NCBI GenBank assembly: GCA_017792405.1
Contig: CP051231.1
Location: 1,676,895-1,740,894, forward strand
DNA length: 64,000 bases
Reading direction: 5' to 3'
Source: Oceanicola sp.
Lineage (GTDB): Bacteria; Pseudomonadota; Alphaproteobacteria; Rhodobacterales; Rhodobacteraceae
The position numbers were made by a program, and so were the translations under genes. Below are positions 51,005 to 62,132 of this stretch, piece by piece. The stretch's first letter is position 1. Every line of letters begins with the position of its first letter. A model generated the notes under the pieces. The model saw only the letters and a list, made by a program, of their open reading frames with translations, searched no databases and was not told the origin of the DNA.

Positions 51005-52315
51005 ATGAGCGGGGAACAGATGACCATTGCGCAGCAAGGGCTTCGACCTGACCGGGTTTTGCGGGCGCTTCTGCTTCTGCTGATCTGCCTCTGCACCGCG
51101 CCCGCGCTGCGCGCGCAGGACCGCTCCGCGATTGCCCTGCCCGCCTCCACTGGCTCCCGGTTGGCGCTGGTCGTGGGAATCGACAATTACGACAATGTCA
51201 CCCCGCTCCAGAAAGCGAACAACGACGCCACCGCCGTGTCGGAAACACTGGCGAGCGTCGGCTTCAAGGTGACGCGGGTGCTGGATGCCGACCGGCGCAG
51301 CCTCAACCGCGCGGTCTCGCATTTTTCGGCCGAGATCAGGCCGGGCGACGAGGTGGTGTTCTACTTCGCCGGTCATGGCATCGAGGTGAACGGGCGCAAC
51401 TACCTGCTTCCGGCCGATGTGCCCTCTGCCCTGCCGGGGGATGAGGAGTTCGTCGTCAGCGAGAGCATCGCCGCCGACCGGGTGCTCAGCGGATTCAGGG
51501 CGCGGGGCGCGCGAGTGACGCTGCTGATCCTCGACGCCTGCCGCAACAACCCCTTCCCCACCAATGCGCAACGCTCACTGGGCGGCGCGAGCGGGCTGGC
51601 ACGGATGGACCCGCCCGAGGGCTCTTTCATCCTGTTCTCGGCGGGCTCCGGGCAAACCGCGCTGGACCGGCTCTCGGATGGTGACCCGGACCCGAACTCG
51701 GTGTTCACCCGCGCGCTGCTGCCGCGCCTTCGGCAACAGGGCATGGCGATCCACGATCTGGTGCGGGCAGTCCGGACCGATGTGCGCGACATGGCCGGTA
51801 CGGTGCAGCACAACCAGTTCCCGGCCTATTACGACCAGCTGTCCGGGGATTTCAGCTTCAACCCGGCGGCGGCCTCAATGGCGGCGCCCGCCCTTCAGGC
51901 GACTGAGCCTCAGCCACAGGCCGCGCCCCGCGCCATCGACCCCTGCGACCGCGCACGGAGCGACTGGCAGGTGCTGGCCACCACCGAGAGCGCCGAGGCG
52001 CTGAAAGCCTTCCTACGCAAATATCCCGACTGCCCGATCTACCTCGCCGCCGCCGAGGAACGCCTCGCCACGCTGCTCGCCCCGAGCGCGCCGACACCTC
52101 CCGCCCAGCTCGCGGTGCCCGCCGGGGACAGCTGCTTCAACCTCTGGTACGCGCGCAACCTGATCTTTCATCAGAAGGGCTTCTGCTTTCAGTCCGACAA
52201 GGCCAAGCAGTACTTTGACACCAGCCGCTGCACGACCCGCTCGCCGCGTCTGACCGCAGCCGAAAAGCAGCAGGTCGAGATGTTGCAAGCCACTGAAAAG
52301 GCGCAAGGATGCTGA
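51005..52315 (+). CDS. exported caspase-fold (peptidase C14) protein with YARHG domain
   Basis: A 436-residue protein. A signal peptide or membrane anchor (residues ~17-37, ending ALRAQD) is followed by a caspase-like domain (~50-290). The catalytic dyad is complete: His124 in YFAGHGIEV and Cys179 in LILDACRNNPF, with acidic residues typical of arginine- or lysine-specific relatives. A linker of Pro/Ala repeats (~290-360) leads to a cysteine-rich YARHG module (CFNLWYARNLIFHQKGFCF). YARHG domains occur in extracellular proteins. The predicted location is the periplasm, where substrates are unknown. Its last 7 bases overlap the VanY-type gene. Confidence 0.87.
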   Translation: MSGEQMTIAQQGLRPDRVLRALLLLLICLCTAPALRAQDRSAIALPASTGSRLALVVGIDNYDNVTPLQKANNDATAVSETLASVGFKVTRVLDADRRSLNRAVSHFSAEIRPGDEVVFYFAGHGIEVNGRNYLLPADVPSALPGDEEFVVSESIAADRVLSGFRARGARVTLLILDACRNNPFPTNAQRSLGGASGLARMDPPEGSFILFSAGSGQTALDRLSDGDPDPNSVFTRALLPRLRQQGMAIHDLVRAVRTDVRDMAGTVQHNQFPAYYDQLSGDFSFNPAAASMAAPALQATEPQPQAAPRAIDPCDRARSDWQVLATTESAEALKAFLRKYPDCPIYLAAAEERLATLLAPSAPTPPAQLAVPAGDSCFNLWYARNLIFHQKGFCFQSDKAKQYFDTSRCTTRSPRLTAAEKQQVEMLQATEKAQGC

Positions 52316-53142
52316 GAACGAAGCTCGCCGCGCTCTCGCTGGCGCTGGGGCTGATGCCCCCTGCCAGCATGGCCGACTGCGTGGCGCGGGACTTTCTGGC
52401 GCTGCCGCTGCCCGCGGCCTCCGAACGCCCCGCCATCGCGCTGGCGCTGGAACTGGCCTACGAAGGGCTGGCGGTGGATGAGGCGGCGGGCGTGCTCACC
52501 TACAACGGTCAGACATTCGCCTTGGGAGAAGATCCGGGCCGCACACCGCAAGAGCGGCTGGCCGACCCGTCGATTGCCGAGACATTCGCGCAGGTCTACC
52601 CGCTCGCCTTCGACCTCGGCCCGAGGGAACAGCCCTGGTTCGACCCAGGCCGCGCCCGCAGTGACGCGCTGTTCAAGGCGCTCTATGGCGCCAGCGAAGC
52701 CGAGGTGGCCGCGAGCCTGAAACGCGCCGACTTCCGGCGCGGCGGCACGGCCGCCCGGTTCTCGGCCAGCAGCCGGCAATGCGTGGCGAGCCAACTCCAG
52801 ACCGCGCTCGATGCGATTGCCGCCGAGGGGCCGGAGGTGGAGAAGGTCTTTGCCGAGGTGGGCGGCAGCTTCAACTGGCGCAAGATCGCCGGCACCTCCC
52901 GCCTGAGCGCCCACAGCTTTGGAATCGCGGTGGATTTCAACACCGCACTGGGCGGCTACTGGCGCTGGTCCGGCGGCACCGAGGGCAACGCGGGTGCCTA
53001 CCGCAACCAATACCCCGAAGCGCTGGTGCGCCAGATGGAAAGCTACGGCTTCATCTGGGGCGGCAAATGGCACCACTTCGACGGCATGCACTTCGAATAC
53101 CGCCCCGAACTGATCCTGCACGCGCGGCTGGTTGGCGGCTAG
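52309..53142 (+). CDS. D-alanyl-D-alanine carboxypeptidase, M15B/VanY type
   Basis: A 277-residue exported Zn peptidase. A signal peptide (residues 1-22, ending SMADC) precedes a unique N-terminal half (~25-165). The C-terminal M15 domain has the zinc ligands His and Asp in SAHSFGIAVDFN and His in HHFDGMHFEYRPEL. It would remove the terminal D-Ala from muropeptides. The N-terminal part contains a pattern KALYGASEAEVAASL suggestive of a helical accessory domain. The start overlaps the caspase-fold gene, implying coupled translation. Confidence 0.88.
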   Translation: MLRTKLAALSLALGLMPPASMADCVARDFLALPLPAASERPAIALALELAYEGLAVDEAAGVLTYNGQTFALGEDPGRTPQERLADPSIAETFAQVYPLAFDLGPREQPWFDPGRARSDALFKALYGASEAEVAASLKRADFRRGGTAARFSASSRQCVASQLQTALDAIAAEGPEVEKVFAEVGGSFNWRKIAGTSRLSAHSFGIAVDFNTALGGYWRWSGGTEGNAGAYRNQYPEALVRQMESYGFIWGGKWHHFDGMHFEYRPELILHARLVGG

Positions 53143-53183
53143 GCGGGCGCCTCTAGCGAAGCATCTGTAAGATCGGAGAAATC

Positions 53184-53260
53184 TGGCGGACCCAAGAGGA
53201 TTCGAACCTCTGGCCTCTGCCTTCGGAGGGCAGCGCTCTATCCAGCTGAGCTATGGGTCC
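53184..53260 (-). tRNA. tRNA-Arg(CCG)
   Basis: A 77-base tRNA on the minus strand. Acceptor GGACCCA pairs with TGGGTCC, followed by discriminator G and a genome-encoded CCA (53186-53184). D-arm contains GCTCAGCTGGATAGAGC, the anticodon stem CTGCC/GGCAG encloses CTCCGAA with anticodon CCG, and the T-arm contains GGTTCGAATCC. It sits 50 bp beyond the end of sufS, with its own promoter. Confidence 0.97.
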
Positions 53261-53271
53261 GCGTGGCGCCT

Positions 53272-53300
53272 CGTATAGCTGCCCCGCCCTGCTCCCGCAA
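53272..53300 (-). promoter_or_regulatory. promoter of tRNA-Arg(CCG)
   Basis: On the minus strand TTGCGG (53300-53295) and TATACG (53277-53272) are separated by 17 bp; the start of transcription would be a few bases before the mature tRNA end at 53260. It lies between the tRNA and the sufS stop. Confidence 0.5.
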
Positions 53301-53309
53301 TCGGGAAAT

Positions 53310-54522
<1,213 letters not shown>

Positions 54523-54530
<8 letters not shown>

Positions 54531-55134
54531 TGGGCGGGGTTCCGGGGATGGTCACGCCGATGATGGCGAGCAGGATCGACAGGGCGAAGATGGCACCGAG
54601 GCCGGTGAGCAGGATGCCGAGAAACACCAGCGGCGGCTTGGTGAAGCCGTGCAACTCGGTGGTCATGCTGGTGAGCAGGTAGAAGAAGACGAAGACGTTG
54701 AACAGCATCACCCCGGCGGCCAGCGGCGGGAAGACGAGGATCAGCAGGATCTCCACCGCCTGAAGGACGATGAGGGCAAATTGCAGCAGCGCCATCAGCA
54801 GGATCGCATCCTCCAGCCGCCCGCTGCCGCCAAAGGCGCGGCCGACCCAGTGGATGCCGAAGACCATGAGGATCAGCAGGCAGCCCTGAACCGCGCCCAG
54901 CAGCATGGGGCTGAGGGCGAGCGCGGGGGCAAGGGCATTGTCCTGCGGCATCTCGACCGGCCCCATCATGAGGCCGAGCACGTGGGCGAAGATCAGCTCG
55001 ATCACCAGAACGAGGGCGAAGATCTGCCATGCGGTGGAGGCGGCGAGGCGCATGTCCTTCACCCGGGCCATCGCCTCGCGCGGGCGGCGGGCGGTGAGTT
55101 CGAGCAGTTTCAGCAGGCTGGGCGCGTTGGTCAT
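54523..55134 (-). CDS. YIP1-like integral membrane protein
   Basis: A 203-residue protein with about five hydrophobic segments (FALVLVIELIFAHVLGLMMG; LLILMVFGIHWVG; LMALLQFALIVLQAVEILLI; AGVMLFNVFVFFYLL; LTGLGAIFALSILLAIIG). ATG 55134 overlaps the stop of the preceding gene by 4 bp, and the 3' end overlaps sufS by 8 bp. Its position inside the SUF operon is unusual; no role in cluster assembly is known. Confidence 0.78.
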
Positions 55135-55652
55135 GCGCTGGCTCCTTCGGCGGAGGGGCCGAACTCGGCCTCCGCAAGGCAGACGCCCCAATGGGCAAAG
55201 AAGGCGATGGTGACGATGGCACCGACCAGCGTGGCCTCGGCCCCGTCACCGATGAAGCCACGGGTGAGGCCGTAGAGCAGCATCAGAGGCGAGATCACCA
55301 GCACCGTCCAGAACAGCGCCAGCCGCGCGCCATAGGCTGTGCCGCGCCCGCCGAGCGCCTTGCACGCCAGATGCGAGAGCAGCGCCACGAGGTAGAACAC
55401 CAGCGGCATGATGAAGAGCCATGCCAGAAGGGTGCCGCCTATCAGCATTTGCAGCGGCTGCTCGGCCTCGGCCCCGAGCTTTTGCAGCTCGGCATCACGC
55501 GCCAGCCGGGGCCATTGCGCGATGAAGATCACGAGGCAGCCCGCCATGAGCAGCATCAGCGCCCGCTCCTCACGGGGCGGGCCTGCGAGCATCCGGCGCA
55601 GCGTGGCGCGCGGCGCCCGCAGGCTGGCCAGCATATTGGTGGTGACGGCCAT
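55131..55652 (-). CDS. YIP1-like integral membrane protein (second)
   Basis: A 173-residue membrane protein with the same plan as the next gene: RAPRATLRRMLAGPPREERALMLLMAG (quoted from RAPRATL), IGGTLLAWLFIMPLVFYLVAL, LALFWTVLVISPLMLLYGL and GAIVTIAFFAHWGV. ATG 55652 is preferred; sufD ends 10 bp upstream. The two YIP1-like genes may encode a heteromeric membrane complex. Function unknown. Confidence 0.75.
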   Translation of the reverse strand: MAVTTNMLASLRAPRATLRRMLAGPPREERALMLLMAGCLVIFIAQWPRLARDAELQKLGAEAEQPLQMLIGGTLLAWLFIMPLVFYLVALLSHLACKALGGRGTAYGARLALFWTVLVISPLMLLYGLTRGFIGDGAEATLVGAIVTIAFFAHWGVCLAEAEFGPSAEGASA

Positions 55653-55662
55653 GCCCTGCCCT

Positions 55663-56970
55663 TCAGCCGCTGTGCCGCTGGAGCCATGCGGCAAGCCGCT
55701 CGGTCAGCTCACCGGCGAGATCCTTGTTCTCGATCTCCTCGATGGCCTCGGCCACGAAGGCCAGCACCAGCAAACTCTGCGCCTCCTTGCGCGGGATTCC
55801 CCGCGACAGGAAGTAGAACAGCGCATCCTCGTCGATCGCCCCGGTGGTGGAGCCGTGGGAGCAGGCGACATCGTCAGCGTAGATCTCAAGCTCCGGCTTG
55901 GCGAGGAACTGGCTGTCATCGTCCAGCAGGAGCGACTGGCTGATCTGGTAGCCGTCGGTCTTTTGCGCGCCTTCCTTCACGAGGATCTTGCCTTGGAACA
56001 CGCCCTTGGCACCGTTGCGCAGCACCTTCTTGAAGACCTGCCGGCTCTCACAGTTCACCGCGTCATGGGTGATGAACACGGTGTCGTCGTGGTGAAAGTC
56101 GCCATCGCCAAGGCAAGCGCCCGCGATATGGGCCACCGCATCGTCGCCGGTAAACTCGATCACCGCCTCGTTGCGGGTGAGCACGCCGTTCACCGTGAGG
56201 GTGAAGCTCTTGAAGGTGCTCTCCTTCCCGAGACGGGCGAAGATATGGCTCACCGCGCGGCGCTCGTGGTCGCGGCCCTGGGCGCGGATGTGGTGGAAGG
56301 CGCCGGTATCGGCCACGTCCACCTCGAGCACCTTGTTGAAGCGTGCGGCAGCGGGGCCGTTCTCCAGCAGGGTCAGCTCGGCCCCGGCCTCGACCTTCAC
56401 CACGTGATGCAGGATCGCGTCGGAGGCCTCGGCATTGTGCAGGTAGGTGATGTGGACGGGTTTGGAGACCTTGCCGGTCGCCCGGATCAGGATGCCGTCA
56501 CTGGCCAGCGCGGTGTTCAGCGCCGCCAGCGGGCGGGCCACGGGCTGCTGCCCACGGGCCTCGAGCGTGCCGTAGAGGCTTTGCGCCCAGTGAATATCGG
56601 CCGCCTCGGCCTCGGAGAGCCGGGCAATCTCGAGCCCCTCGCCCTCAAGGCTGTCGGACGCTTCGGCATCGAAGACGCCATCGACGAAGGTCAGGTGCAA
56701 CCTGTCGACGCCACCGAAGATCAGCGTTTCCTGCGGGTCGAAGGTGGCCGCCTTGACCGGCTCGGGCTGGCTGAGCGTGGTCGGGTCGGTGAACTTCCAA
56801 TACTCGTCGCGGCGGTGCGGCAGGCCGAGGTCGATGAGGCGGCTCAGCGCCTCCTGACGGGGCGTGGCGGACCAGCCGGAGGCGGCAGGCATGGGCGTGG
56901 CGGCAAGCCGTGCCTCGGCCTGCGCCCGGCGGTCGGCGGCCATGATCTCTTTGCGGGATTGCACTGCCAT
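55663..56970 (-). CDS. sufD: Fe-S cluster assembly protein SufD
   Basis: A 435-residue scaffold subunit of SufBC2D. Family tracts include RRDEYWKFTDPTTLSQP near the start, FTGDDAVAHIAGACLGDGD, HHDDTVFITHDAVNCESRQV and SHGSTTGAIDEDALFYFLSRG near the end. The last motif carries the His that helps build the cluster at the SufB-SufD interface. It overlaps the sufC stop by 1 base (ATG/TGA). SufD is needed for iron entry into the complex. Confidence 0.95.
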   Translation of the reverse strand: MAVQSRKEIMAADRRAQAEARLAATPMPAASGWSATPRQEALSRLIDLGLPHRRDEYWKFTDPTTLSQPEPVKAATFDPQETLIFGGVDRLHLTFVDGVFDAEASDSLEGEGLEIARLSEAEAADIHWAQSLYGTLEARGQQPVARPLAALNTALASDGILIRATGKVSKPVHITYLHNAEASDAILHHVVKVEAGAELTLLENGPAAARFNKVLEVDVADTGAFHHIRAQGRDHERRAVSHIFARLGKESTFKSFTLTVNGVLTRNEAVIEFTGDDAVAHIAGACLGDGDFHHDDTVFITHDAVNCESRQVFKKVLRNGAKGVFQGKILVKEGAQKTDGYQISQSLLLDDDSQFLAKPELEIYADDVACSHGSTTGAIDEDALFYFLSRGIPRKEAQSLLVLAFVAEAIEEIENKDLAGELTERLAAWLQRHSG

Positions 56971-57725
56971 CAGGCCATCTCCGCCAGAATGTCGGCGTAG
57001 CCATTGTGCTCGACCTCGAGCGCCAGCTCCGGCCCGCCGGTCTTGACGATGCGGCCATCGGCCATGATGTGCACCACGTCGGGTTTGATGTGATCGAGCA
57101 GGCGCTGATAGTGGGTGATCACGAGGAAGCTGCGGCCCTCGGAACGCAGGGCGTTGACCCCATCGGCCACGAGCTTCATCGCGTCCACGTCGAGGCCTGA
57201 GTCGGTCTCGTCGAGGATGCACATCTTCGGCTCGAGCATCGCCATCTGCAGGATTTCGTTGCGCTTTTTCTCGCCGCCGGAGAAGCCCATGTTGACCGGG
57301 CGCTTCAGCATCTCGGCGTCGATCTTCAGGCTCTTGGCCTTGGCCCGGACCTCCTTGAGGAAGTCGGTCGCGCTCATCTCCTCCTGCCCGCGCGCCTTGC
57401 GCTGCGCGTTCACGGCTGTGCGCAGGAAGGTCATGTTGGACACGCCCGGAATTTCAACCGGATACTGGAATGCCAGAAACAGGCCCTCGGCGGCGCGCTC
57501 CTCGGTCTCCAGTTCCAGCAGGTCAGCGCCTTCCATCACGGCGGAGCCTTCGGTCACCTCATAGCCCTCGCGGCCCGAGAGCACGTAGGAGAGCGTGGAT
57601 TTGCCCGAGCCGTTCGGCCCCATGATCGCATGGACCTTGCCGGTTTCGACGGTGAGGTCGACGCCCTTGAGGATCTGCTTGTCCTCTTCTTCAAGTTTGA
57701 CGTGGAGGTTTTTGATTTCCAACAT
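56970..57725 (-). CDS. sufC: Fe-S assembly ATPase SufC
   Basis: A 251-residue ABC-type ATPase of the SufBCD complex. Walker A is GPNGSGKSTLSYVLSG, the signature FSGGEKKRNEILQMA replaces the usual LSGGQ, and Walker B is CILDETDSGLDVDAMK. SufC drives conformational change in SufB/SufD. A ribosome-binding site (AAGGTAAGAAAAA) lies just before ATG 57725. Confidence 0.97.
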   Translation of the reverse strand: MLEIKNLHVKLEEEDKQILKGVDLTVETGKVHAIMGPNGSGKSTLSYVLSGREGYEVTEGSAVMEGADLLELETEERAAEGLFLAFQYPVEIPGVSNMTFLRTAVNAQRKARGQEEMSATDFLKEVRAKAKSLKIDAEMLKRPVNMGFSGGEKKRNEILQMAMLEPKMCILDETDSGLDVDAMKLVADGVNALRSEGRSFLVITHYQRLLDHIKPDVVHIMADGRIVKTGGPELALEVEHNGYADILAEMA

Positions 57726-57805
57726 TTTTTCTTACCTTTGCAAAGCGAATGGCCCGGCGACCCAGAGGGGTGCCGGGGGTGTGAGAAACCGACCGTGGAA
57801 TGCGG

Positions 57806-58267
57806 TCAGAAGATCGAGAAGCTGTAGCCCGCCTGCACCAGCGAGACGAACTGTTGATTGAAGAGCGTGGCCGAGAGGCCGGGGGCAAACTCGGGCAGCA
57901 TGGTTTCGGCCGACATCTCGCCGACCACCCCGGCCACAAGCGCGCCCTGCCCCAGAAAGCCGCGCGCCCGGATGCCCTGCGAGAGCACATAGGCGATGAC
58001 CATGATCGCGATGATGCCCACCATCGCGCCCGTGCCCTCCAGATAGGCCATCGCGTCGCCGCCCAGCCAGAGGTGAAACTCCACCATCGAGGCGCCAAGG
58101 CTCGCCACCGCGCCCAGCATCAGGCCGCGAGCCACATCCCCCGCGCCCGGCTCGTCGCTCACCGGCCGTGCCGGGGCCTGCGCCGAAGGCTCCGCCGCCG
58201 TGGCGGGCGCGGCTTTCGGCTGGGCGTCCAACCGGGCGAGACGGGCCTGAAAGTCCTGCTGCGCCAA
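57806..58267 (-). CDS. membrane protein of the SUF locus, unknown
   Basis: A 153-residue protein: a polar, Ala/Pro-rich N-terminus (~1-50), two or three hydrophobic stretches (GLMLGAVASLGASMVEFHLWLG; TGAMVGIIAIMVIAYVLSQG) and an amphipathic C-terminus. It lies 12 bp after the next upstream gene and 80 bp before sufC. This pair of membrane proteins probably accompanies SUF genes in related genomes. Function unknown. Confidence 0.72.
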   Translation of the reverse strand: MAQQDFQARLARLDAQPKAAPATAAEPSAQAPARPVSDEPGAGDVARGLMLGAVASLGASMVEFHLWLGGDAMAYLEGTGAMVGIIAIMVIAYVLSQGIRARGFLGQGALVAGVVGEMSAETMLPEFAPGLSATLFNQQFVSLVQAGYSFSIF

Positions 58268-58279
58268 CGCCCTGCCCTC

Positions 58280-58807
58280 CTACACCGGCAACCGCTGCAA
58301 CAGGTGCCCGTAGAGCACCGTGTTGGGGTCGGTCGTAGAGATCACCGCGTTCACCCATGTCGGGCCGAAGAACTGCGCAAAGAGCTCGGGCGCGCGATGC
58401 ACCAGCATATGCATGGTGAGCGTGCCAGCCCCGGTGCCCACCGTAGCAACGACGACCTGCGTGACCGAGCGCATCTGCACGATCTGGCAGAGCACGAAGG
58501 TCAGAATCACGGCCATCACCGCATCCACCGCCAAGGTGCTGGTCAGCACCTGCCCGCCCTCGGGCACGCCGCTCACCGCCAGCCGCCCGTAGCGCGCCAC
58601 GGAGATCGCCAGCAGCCCGATGGCAAAGGCCATCGGCAGCGACACGGTGTGAAACACCCGCGCGACCGGCCCGTTCTTGCCCTTGCGGCGCTGCTGCTGG
58701 ATCGGAGAGTGCACGACGCCGTCCGGGGCCCATTGCTTGCCCTTGTTGATCCGGGAGATCCGGTCGTTGAACGTATCCAAGCTCGCCACGGGTGCCCTCA
58801 GCCTCAT
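58280..58807 (-). CDS. membrane protein of the SUF locus, unknown (second)
   Basis: A 175-residue protein from ATG 58807. A basic N-terminus (RISRINKGKQWAPDG, with QQQRRKGKNG) precedes three to four hydrophobic segments (VSLPMAFAIGLLAISVARYG; LAVDAVMAVILTFVLCQIV; TQVVVATVGTGAGTLTM). The basic region could interact with nucleic acid or lipid heads. It is 12 bp before the next gene in transcription order. No family recognised. Confidence 0.7.
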   Translation of the reverse strand: MRLRAPVASLDTFNDRISRINKGKQWAPDGVVHSPIQQQRRKGKNGPVARVFHTVSLPMAFAIGLLAISVARYGRLAVSGVPEGGQVLTSTLAVDAVMAVILTFVLCQIVQMRSVTQVVVATVGTGAGTLTMHMLVHRAPELFAQFFGPTWVNAVISTTDPNTVLYGHLLQRLPV

Positions 58808-58961
58808 CGTCGGTCTTGCGTGTTGGTGAACCAACTATCAACCGATTGGGGCAGGATTGGGGAAAATGCGTCTCGAAAGGCGGGCATGGTAAACCGCCCG
58901 CCGGACCATGGCGGCGCTGTGGCGCAGATGCGCAGGAGAGAGAAACAGCGGCCTGCATCGT

Positions 58962-59888
58962 CTAGACTTTCGCAGCTCCCACCGGATCGGCAGGCTGCGG
59001 CGCCTCCTCCGGCTCTTTCAACGCCTCTTCGGGCACCCGGCCCATGTAGTGGCCCACAATGTGGCTGGCGATCGCCCCGCGATCCTGCAGAAGGGTCAGG
59101 CAGAAGGCGCAGAGGTCATAACTTTCGGCCACGGCATCGGCCAGCAGCGCGAGGGCCTTGAGCTGAAAATCGCTCAGCTTTTCAGGGGCTTCCATGTTGC
59201 GGATGTAGACCGCATCGCCATCGAGCAACTGGCTGCCCGCCTTGCGCTTGAACTGCTTCCAGCGCCGCGACGAGAGCACAACCGATTTCTGGTGCAGGAA
59301 CTTGTGCAGCACGAAGCCCTGCCGCCGCAGCTCGGTATCCAGCTCGGCCCAGGTCGGCTCATCCTCGTACATCTGGTAAAACCGCACCTCGGGGATCACC
59401 ATGACCGCCTCGGAGAGCGTTTGGGGGCCGCCCTTCATCACATCCAGCTCGGCGCCCTGCACATCCATTTTCAGCAGGTCGAGCTTGGGAAAATCCTTCA
59501 CCTTGTCGAGCGCCACGAGAGTCATCGGGATCTCGGTGATCTCGCGCTTGGTCCAGAACCCCTTGTTCAGGTAGCGCGCACAGGCCTCGGAGAACTTGAA
59601 GACCGAGGAGAGCGAGCCCAGCTGATGGGCATAGAAGGTCGCCTTGCCCGGCTTGCCGACGGCGGCGTTATAGAGCGTGGTGCGCTCCGGCTTAGACTCT
59701 TCCAGCTCGGCAAAAGCCAGCGGCTCGGGCTCGAAGGCATGAAGCTGCGCCGCCCCCGCGCCCATGATCAGCCGGTAGCCGGGCTTCTCGTTGGTCAGCC
59801 GCGCACCGATATCGGCCACGTTCAGCTCGCGCTCCAGATTCAGATTCTGGATCAGCCATTCGGCGCGTTTCTTGCGGTTCAAGGCCAT
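58962..59888 (-). CDS. FkbM-family methyltransferase
   Basis: A 308-residue protein with a Rossmann SAM-dependent methyltransferase domain in its first ~210 residues: NVADIGARLTNEKPGYRLIMG, HAFEPEPLAFAELE, LDLLKMDVQGAELDVMKGGP (the FkbM DVQG-E motif) and VMVIPEVRFYQMYED. A C-terminal helical part follows. FkbM enzymes usually O-methylate sugars or polyketides. It lies 9 bp after ybjQ-like and 154 bp before the next SUF-locus gene, an unexpected place for such an enzyme. Confidence 0.86.
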   Translation of the reverse strand: MALNRKKRAEWLIQNLNLERELNVADIGARLTNEKPGYRLIMGAGAAQLHAFEPEPLAFAELEESKPERTTLYNAAVGKPGKATFYAHQLGSLSSVFKFSEACARYLNKGFWTKREITEIPMTLVALDKVKDFPKLDLLKMDVQGAELDVMKGGPQTLSEAVMVIPEVRFYQMYEDEPTWAELDTELRRQGFVLHKFLHQKSVVLSSRRWKQFKRKAGSQLLDGDAVYIRNMEAPEKLSDFQLKALALLADAVAESYDLCAFCLTLLQDRGAIASHIVGHYMGRVPEEALKEPEEAPQPADPVGAAKV

Positions 59889-59897
59889 GCGTGGCTC

Positions 59898-60209
59898 CTA
59901 GCCCAGAGTCACAGCCGTGCCCGAGGCACTGACCATCAGCATGTTGTTGATGACCTCGTAGTCGAGATCGACACCCACCACAGCATTGGCTCCCAGCGCG
60001 GCGGCCTTCTCCTGCATCTCGCGCAGCGCGGTCTCCCGCGCGCGGCCCAGCTCTTGCTCATAGGCCGCCGAACGGCCGCCGACGATGTCACGGATACCGG
60101 CGAAGAGATCGCGGAAGATGTTCGCGCCCAGAATGGCCTCGCCGGTGACGATGCCCTTGTAGCCGGTGATGCTCTTGCCCTCGACGGAGGGGGTTGTGGT
60201 GACGATCAT
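59898..60209 (-). CDS. YbjQ/DUF74-family protein
   Basis: A 103-residue protein with the YbjQ pattern: [40 protein letters not shown] and [17 protein letters not shown]. The family forms a pentameric ring, sometimes annotated as heavy-metal binding without strong proof. ATG 60209 overlaps the stop of the preceding hypothetical gene by 4 bases. Confidence 0.88.
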   Translation of the reverse strand: MIVTTTPSVEGKSITGYKGIVTGEAILGANIFRDLFAGIRDIVGGRSAAYEQELGRARETALREMQEKAAALGANAVVGVDLDYEVINNMLMVSASGTAVTLG

Positions 60210-60544
60210 TGCCAAAACCCTACCCAAGGTAAGCCACCCGTTTTCCCACTACGCATCGCACGCTGGATACACCCAACCAGACATTGCCCTACCTCGTCGT
60301 CGCTATCAGCAGTAGCTACAATTTGACCGTGAACCTCATTGTAGAGAGAACGGATAACCCAAGTGCGGGAGTTCCTCTTCCACACTTCAGCGACAGTCGA
60401 ACTTCCATAAGCGGGATCGGCGCTACAGATCTGGAGCGCTTCTCGCCCAGGCTCCTGAGAGAGAACGCGCACCGAGAATGCGCTCGGAATTTGGTCTACC
60501 AATTCTTCGAAGACTTGCATCGGCTTCACCCTTGTGGCTGTCAT
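60206..60544 (-). CDS. hypothetical protein of atypical composition inside the SUF locus
   Basis: A 112-residue protein from ATG 60544 ([19 protein letters not shown]). It is a small alpha/beta-looking domain with [40 protein letters not shown] and a final basic-to-aromatic [12 protein letters not shown] content is well below neighbouring genes and codons lack the GC3 bias, suggesting recent insertion. Its stop overlaps the YbjQ-like start (ATGA), so it is in frame for translational coupling. No family recognised. Confidence 0.55.
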   Translation of the reverse strand: MTATRVKPMQVFEELVDQIPSAFSVRVLSQEPGREALQICSADPAYGSSTVAEVWKRNSRTWVIRSLYNEVHGQIVATADSDDEVGQCLVGCIQRAMRSGKTGGLPWVGFWQ

Positions 60545-60587
60545 CAGCCCTATCCTAGCACCCCGAAGTGCCTTAGAGCGGCAGAAC

Positions 60588-62099
<1,512 letters not shown>

Positions 62100-62132
62100 C
62101 GTCTTTCCTTTCAACGGCTTGGGGAGCGTTCT

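Noticed and set aside
53184..53260. tRNA-Arg as an integration site of a genomic island
   Set aside because: Both flanks are ordinary genes and no direct repeat of the tRNA end or integrase gene is present in the window.
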